A DNA stretch of 64,000 nt, from the NCBI GenBank assembly GCA_964036045.1, contig OZ038391.1, forward strand, positions 45,209,621-45,273,620. Reading direction: 5' to 3'. Below, piece after piece: positions 61,501-64,000 of the stretch. The position numbers were made by a program, and so were the translations under genes. The notes under the pieces are model-generated. The model saw only the letters and a list, made by a program, of their open reading frames with translations. It was not told where the DNA came from and made no database searches. Source of the stretch: Eutreptiella sp. 'Long Island Sound 2002' (lineage: Eukaryota; Euglenozoa; Euglenophyceae; Eutreptiales; Eutreptiaceae). Position 1 is the first letter of the stretch. Each line of letters opens with the position of its first letter.

Positions 61501-63568
61501 GCGTTTGGGCGTTCAGGCCGCGGTAGTCGACCACGAGCCGCCACTCACCGGCAACCTTCTTGGGGACGACGAAGCAAGGAGAGGCCCATTCGGAGTGGCA
61601 CGGCTCAAGCCAGCCTCTCTGGATGAAGTCACGGAGGATCTTCTCCATGGCCTCTTTCCTCTCGCCCCTTAGGGCAAACTCCCGGTGACGATACACACGG
61701 GGGTCCTGCTTCAGTCGTATCTTGGCCTCGCCATACGGTCCACGCACCGGTGGGGGGAACACAGGCTTTCCGCTGAAGAAGGTCTCGCCATACTTCCGCT
61801 TCAGCCTGGCCCTCAACGCCTGGATCTTGGGGCAGTCATCGGACTCCGCCTTGGCTTTTCCGGGCACTTGAACCACGGAGCTTACTTGAGGGGTAGCTAC
61901 TCCGCTCGCTTTCGGCTCAGGTGGTCTTCCCAGGTGGCCCAAAGGGCCATCTCTGGTTTTGCCTCGGAACAGATCGCCGTAGGTGGGTGGGTTACCGCCA
62001 GGCGGCTCGTCTTGGCTGGACATGTGATCCAGCACCCTCTGTACGAAGGTATCCCCGTCATAGGAACCAGAGACGATTGAGTCCACTTCCCACCAGGCTT
62101 TGTCCTGGCCTTTGCCCTCACGCTGGTTTCCCCAGTCGTGAAAGGGCTGATCCATATACCCCTGAACCAGATCCCACTCCTCTTCAGTGAGGGGGTCTTC
62201 GGAGTCCGATTCTTCGATGTCAACAGGGGGAACCGCAAAGCATTGCCTCCAAGGCTCTGCTATGATGCGGTTGACACACACGAAGTCCGTGGTGTCGGCC
62301 TGATCAAGGCCCCCATCCACATAGTGGAAGTCTGTTGGCCATCTCTGGGGTGGCATGGGCTGTCCCTTAGCGTCTTGATAGACACTCTCTCCAGCCGGTA
62401 GGACGACCTTGTTTAAGGTCATGTTGGTCAGTGAGGCTACCCAATGTCGGGTACTTTCCTCCTCGGTGCATCCCATAGGAACAACCAGCACTGCCTTGGA
62501 GCGGTCCTTGCGAATCTTCGCTATCGCTCTTGGAATGTCCCAACGGGGGCAATGGATCCACATCAAGCCCTGATGCGGACCCCAGTGCTTCTTCCACGCA
62601 GAGTTTTGTGCGCTCCAGTACTTCTCACATACCCGAAGATGGGCGGAGGTTCCTGAAGAGAACGCATCCAGGGCCAGATCCGACGCTCCCAGGTCCGCAA
62701 CCACTCGGTTCGCCACTTCCGGCCTTACGCCGTACTCCTGATTCGCTGGCCCAGTGGGCTCAGTGTCCAGCGCGGCCACTTCGAGCTGATTGCGTTCGGG
62801 GTGGATCCATTGGCATTCCACATGGTGCTCAGGTGACGAAAGCCACGAGAGTTGGTCGTCCTGGTACAGGGTCATGGAAGCCTGGGCCGGGAGGACGCCG
62901 GAGTCCGTCTCCATCATGAAGTCGTACCCGACGATCATGTCCCATTCCATCTCGGCCTTGTAGAAGCTACCGTGCAGGAGGATTTCCTTGCCGAGGTCTG
63001 GGCGGCTCAGCTCACGATGGTTCACGAACTGCAGCCTAATGGCCGCTTCCTTCGTGCCTCCCACCATGTACTGGCCGTTCGCCACCTTCAGCCTGACAGG
63101 CTTCCGACTGTCGGTCAGACACTCTGGTGGAAGTAGGCCAGCCTTGACCAAGCTGACTTGAGCTCCCGTGTCGACCAACACGTCGAAAACCTTTTCCACT
63201 TCCCCGCATAGGGCACGGACCTTAAGATGCAACTGCCGCTCGCGACCGACACGGCGCACGGCGTGCAAACTCAGGATCTCCCGCCGTTCCAGAAGCTCCA
63301 CAAGCGACTGGTGCAGGTCGTGGACAATGGGCTCAGGCTGCCCATCTGCAGCATCCAGCTGCGGTCCGGGTGATCCTCCGATACTCTCGGATAGATCCTG
63401 TAGTACATCAAACACATTCTTGGTCGCGAAGGACGGACGGGTGCAAGGGTTCGTGCCTTCACTTGCCCTCACCCCGCCTCCGCGACTGGGCGCCAGACCG
63501 GGCCTTCCGCCCGCGGCAGTCCCCTTGTGTTTACCGACTCCCGACAGGGATGGTTCGGCGCTTCCCAC
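58598..63568 (-). CDS. pol: Family A pol polyprotein, 1656 residues, apparently intact
   Basis: Domains in order, with approximate residues. Protease at 131 (VLVDTGAQVSLVKAGLLP). A methyltransferase-like block at 330-425 (LMWIHCPRWDIPRAIAKI, SKAVLVVPMG) with IHCP where the catalytic NPPF would be. RT at 620-850 (WRLVVDYRGLNAQTQ, FTVIDLKHGYHQMPL, catalytic FVDDVIIA near 778). RNase H at 940-1060 (LRTDASDYAIGAVSEQ, CTDHQSLQSW). Integrase with its H-H-C-C finger near 1219 (HHHMLHPG, CSVCQAC) and D-D-E core (AMDVFSMP 1288, CSDRGPQFTGGW 1349, NGRAEVAGRQL 1386). A chromodomain at 1579-1620 (YTVEKILGQRP, RWRGYGPSHDTWEPV). It ends TGA. The frame begins in phase right after TAG 63620-63622; a GTG at 63568 is only a formal start, so entry by readthrough is likely. 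Confidence 0.93.
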   Translation of the reverse strand: MGSAEPSLSGVGKHKGTAAGGRPGLAPSRGGGVRASEGTNPCTRPSFATKNVFDVLQDLSESIGGSPGPQLDAADGQPEPIVHDLHQSLVELLERREILSLHAVRRVGRERQLHLKVRALCGEVEKVFDVLVDTGAQVSLVKAGLLPPECLTDSRKPVRLKVANGQYMVGGTKEAAIRLQFVNHRELSRPDLGKEILLHGSFYKAEMEWDMIVGYDFMMETDSGVLPAQASMTLYQDDQLSWLSSPEHHVECQWIHPERNQLEVAALDTEPTGPANQEYGVRPEVANRVVADLGASDLALDAFSSGTSAHLRVCEKYWSAQNSAWKKHWGPHQGLMWIHCPRWDIPRAIAKIRKDRSKAVLVVPMGCTEEESTRHWVASLTNMTLNKVVLPAGESVYQDAKGQPMPPQRWPTDFHYVDGGLDQADTTDFVCVNRIIAEPWRQCFAVPPVDIEESDSEDPLTEEEWDLVQGYMDQPFHDWGNQREGKGQDKAWWEVDSIVSGSYDGDTFVQRVLDHMSSQDEPPGGNPPTYGDLFRGKTRDGPLGHLGRPPEPKASGVATPQVSSVVQVPGKAKAESDDCPKIQALRARLKRKYGETFFSGKPVFPPPVRGPYGEAKIRLKQDPRVYRHREFALRGERKEAMEKILRDFIQRGWLEPCHSEWASPCFVVPKKVAGEWRLVVDYRGLNAQTQHDSYTLPLIEDMLQKQHRRRIFTVIDLKHGYHQMPLAEESRACTAMSTPLGPLQWKVMPMGVTNGNAAFQRMLENLLEPVRDCADPFVDDVIIASGDPSMSYEELLEAHERDVTRVLDLLVRHKLTGSSDKATIAVSEVVFAGHVVGNGQRKPIPGKVAAIEHWEKPKTVSELRAYLGFCNYYSGYIKMYAEYAAPMTTMLKGNREETKKGSKKALVWTEESDRAFEGMKQALLSAVGLHLVDPDRGFVLRTDASDYAIGAVSEQVLDDGRHVPVAFWSRVLAEGQRRTWTPREKEAYAIVMALRKWAGYIALHPVTVCTDHQSLQSWHKEHVDTPSGPASRRARWHETLAKFDLTVVYIPGKDNTVADCLSRWAYPASKGMQDISAHGDEAETAEAKKIIEMERLMEEEGAKCFVVMAADAPLASRVSRAVSVLAPVGAAGGRPGPAPPVGVESDKHLFPESCLQDDWTDDYAKSEAFAAEYRAVTDPDDGQKWPKGLTEEDGKLYRNGKLLVPESRVLELCEAWHHHMLHPGVKKQALDMQRRFEIDHIVLYTAIKKVRKGCSVCQACNPDNRNVKGEPQWTPVPDQPMESVAMDVFSMPEVHIGKETFDCVVLCVDRHSGYVVAVPARKKGLLAKEVAVMMIRHWLTVFDIPRTICSDRGPQFTGGWFKAMCSLMGIRHAKSVAYLSRSNGRAEVAGRQLFEKLRKIHITNPRRNWFEEMWPALKAHHDTPTPGGLSPHHILFGRDPLGRGLPLSGDGMAMDAKEFFARQEQTARDIRQQLEKEHAERQKSAPSSTAQKFRVGDPVWVIRPRPMGTHRTKTWFTPGEVVRRIGEDTYRIKVGHGQFRERHESQLRVREPDLRGRHVSLDYAKHEADSDDDYAEQDDYTVEKILGQRPKASAPGGLEFKVRWRGYGPSHDTWEPVSSFVPRVNTPFMEYIRKHKTKIHVSDLAALTRAIAARGA

Positions 63569-63619
63569 GTCACCATCCTGCGACCGCCCTAGCTGGGGCC
63601 CTTGGCTGCAGGGGCTCCG

Positions 63620-63622
63620 CTA
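63620..63622 (-). promoter_or_regulatory. Candidate UAG readthrough site, family A minus copy
   Basis: GCC CCC TAG CGG AGC CCC TGC on the minus strand, in phase with nucleocapsid upstream and pol downstream. The 20 bases after the stop match the plus copy apart from small differences further on. Confidence 0.5.
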
Positions 63623-64000
63623 GGGGGCGTCGGTTGTGGAAGAGGGGGTGTTCTCCTCGGCCTCAACGTCGTTGATGCCCTTCTTTCTTCCCCCTTTACC
63701 TCCTCCTTTACCCTTCTTGTCCTTGTCCTTGTTCTGGTCATTCTGGTTGTTCTCCTTGTTCTTGTTATCCGACCTGGGGACCCAGTTCCGCTTGATCTCC
63801 TGGATCTCCTTGGCCAACTCGGTTCCCACCGACGACATCAGCTTGGCCAGCTCGTCCTTGTCCACCTCCATCTTGGCTTCCCGGATACCCGCGGTCGCAC
63901 GCTTCTTCGACCCGTGCGCCTTCTTGTAAGCCTCCGTGTCGGCCTTGTGGATGGGGCATGTTCGGTGGTCATGGTTGAAGCCTTTCTTCCTCCCATAACA
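63620..64000 (-). CDS. gag: Family A nucleocapsid, partial (window edge)
   Basis: The frame enters at the window edge inside the zinc knuckle (CYGRKKGFNHDHRTCP), continues with a helical segment (ELAKLMSSVGTELAKEIQEI) and a Lys/Asn/Asp-rich basic tail, and ends at TAG 63620-63622. It differs from the plus copy by scattered substitutions and a one-residue insertion (SSVG versus SVG). Confidence 0.88.
   Translation of the reverse strand, partial: CYGRKKGFNHDHRTCPIHKADTEAYKKAHGSKKRATAGIREAKMEVDKDELAKLMSSVGTELAKEIQEIKRNWVPRSDNKNKENNQNDQNKDKDKKGKGGGKGGRKKGINDVEAEENTPSSTTDAP

Larger units (their letters stand above)
54161..64000 (-). mobile_element. Family A element, minus-strand copy (nucleocapsid to 3' LTR), inserted in the plus copy
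   Basis: Minus-strand order is partial nucleocapsid (64000-63620), in-frame TAG, a 1656-codon pol (63568-58598), a 1.5-kb 3' region, the polypurine tract and the 3' LTR (57106-54161). Its outer LTR end interrupts the plus-strand family A copy between protease and the methyltransferase-like block. The 5' half and 5' LTR are outside the window. The pol frame has no break, so this copy is potentially competent. Confidence 0.88.

Noticed and set aside
1-64000. Reassigned stop codons (UAG or UAR read as an amino acid)
   Set aside because: In-frame stops include TAA, TAG and TGA, mostly in visibly decayed copies, and the small host gene ends cleanly at TAA. Readthrough at specific UAG sites plus decay explains the data better.
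1-64000. Dinoflagellate spliced-leader sequence as a lineage marker
   Set aside because: No copy of the 22-nt leader was found by eye on either strand, so the lineage suggestion rests only on resemblance of retroelement proteins.

Overview
This window looks like nuclear DNA from a large, repeat-rich eukaryotic genome. Three kinds of evidence point that way: Ty3/gypsy-type polyproteins with chromodomains, two hAT-type DNA transposons with exact 8-bp target duplications, and one small gene that reads best with a GT-AG intron. The polyproteins (Phe/Tyr-x-Asp-Asp reverse transcriptases, an 'SRRARWHE'/'WAYPAS' signature after RNase H, a methyltransferase-like block between protease and RT) resemble, from memory, retroelements of dinoflagellates and related algae or protists. 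I cannot prove the organism from this sequence. Host gene content is very low: one confident small gene and one zinc-finger ORF that may itself belong to an element.

Layout. 1-7.3 kb: a decayed LINE-like retroelement on the minus strand with an AP-endonuclease-type domain. It is cut in two by a 1.65-kb non-autonomous hAT element (3926-5573; duplication AGGGCGGT). 7.2-14.2 kb: a composite GT-rich satellite whose strand bias flips over 7.93-8.79 kb. It carries many copies of a GCCACTCCTGGCTG core, and a tRNA-like SINE with a perfect hairpin sits inside it. 14.5-15.6 kb: a tandem array with a period of about 210 bp. 15.6-24.6 kb: mostly featureless DNA with the small two-exon gene (20.7-21.1 kb), a minisatellite and two tRNA-like SINE heads. 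24.6-26.8 kb: three consecutive hairpins, then a CCCH zinc-finger ORF.

27.8-64 kb is a stack of elements nested inside one another. A decayed minus-strand chromovirus (family C) is interrupted at 31451 by the 2995-bp 5' LTR of a plus-strand family A element. That element's gag is interrupted by a hAT transposon (35595-49733; duplication GTGGCAGC), which still carries a transposase frame. The hAT is in turn interrupted by a young LTR retrotransposon (family B, 38640-49608; two 533-bp LTRs with 5 differences; duplication CCGGG; initiator-Met-tRNA primer site; polypurine tract). After the hAT, family A gag, nucleocapsid and protease resume, and are cut at 54161 by the 3' LTR end of a second family A element on the minus strand. 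The internal region of that element contains an apparently intact 1656-codon pol and runs off the window.

The most interesting biology is in families A and B. Family A has no tRNA primer site. Instead, the 11 nt after its LTR are exactly complementary to 11 nt inside the LTR, which is the arrangement of the self-priming element Tf1. Both families place a single in-frame UAG between nucleocapsid and protease, and in family A the UAG and the bases after it are the same in both copies, suggesting programmed stop-codon readthrough. Both also carry, between protease and RT, a block resembling the Dam-type methyltransferase domain of DIRS elements: an intact NPPF motif in B, a degenerate one in A.
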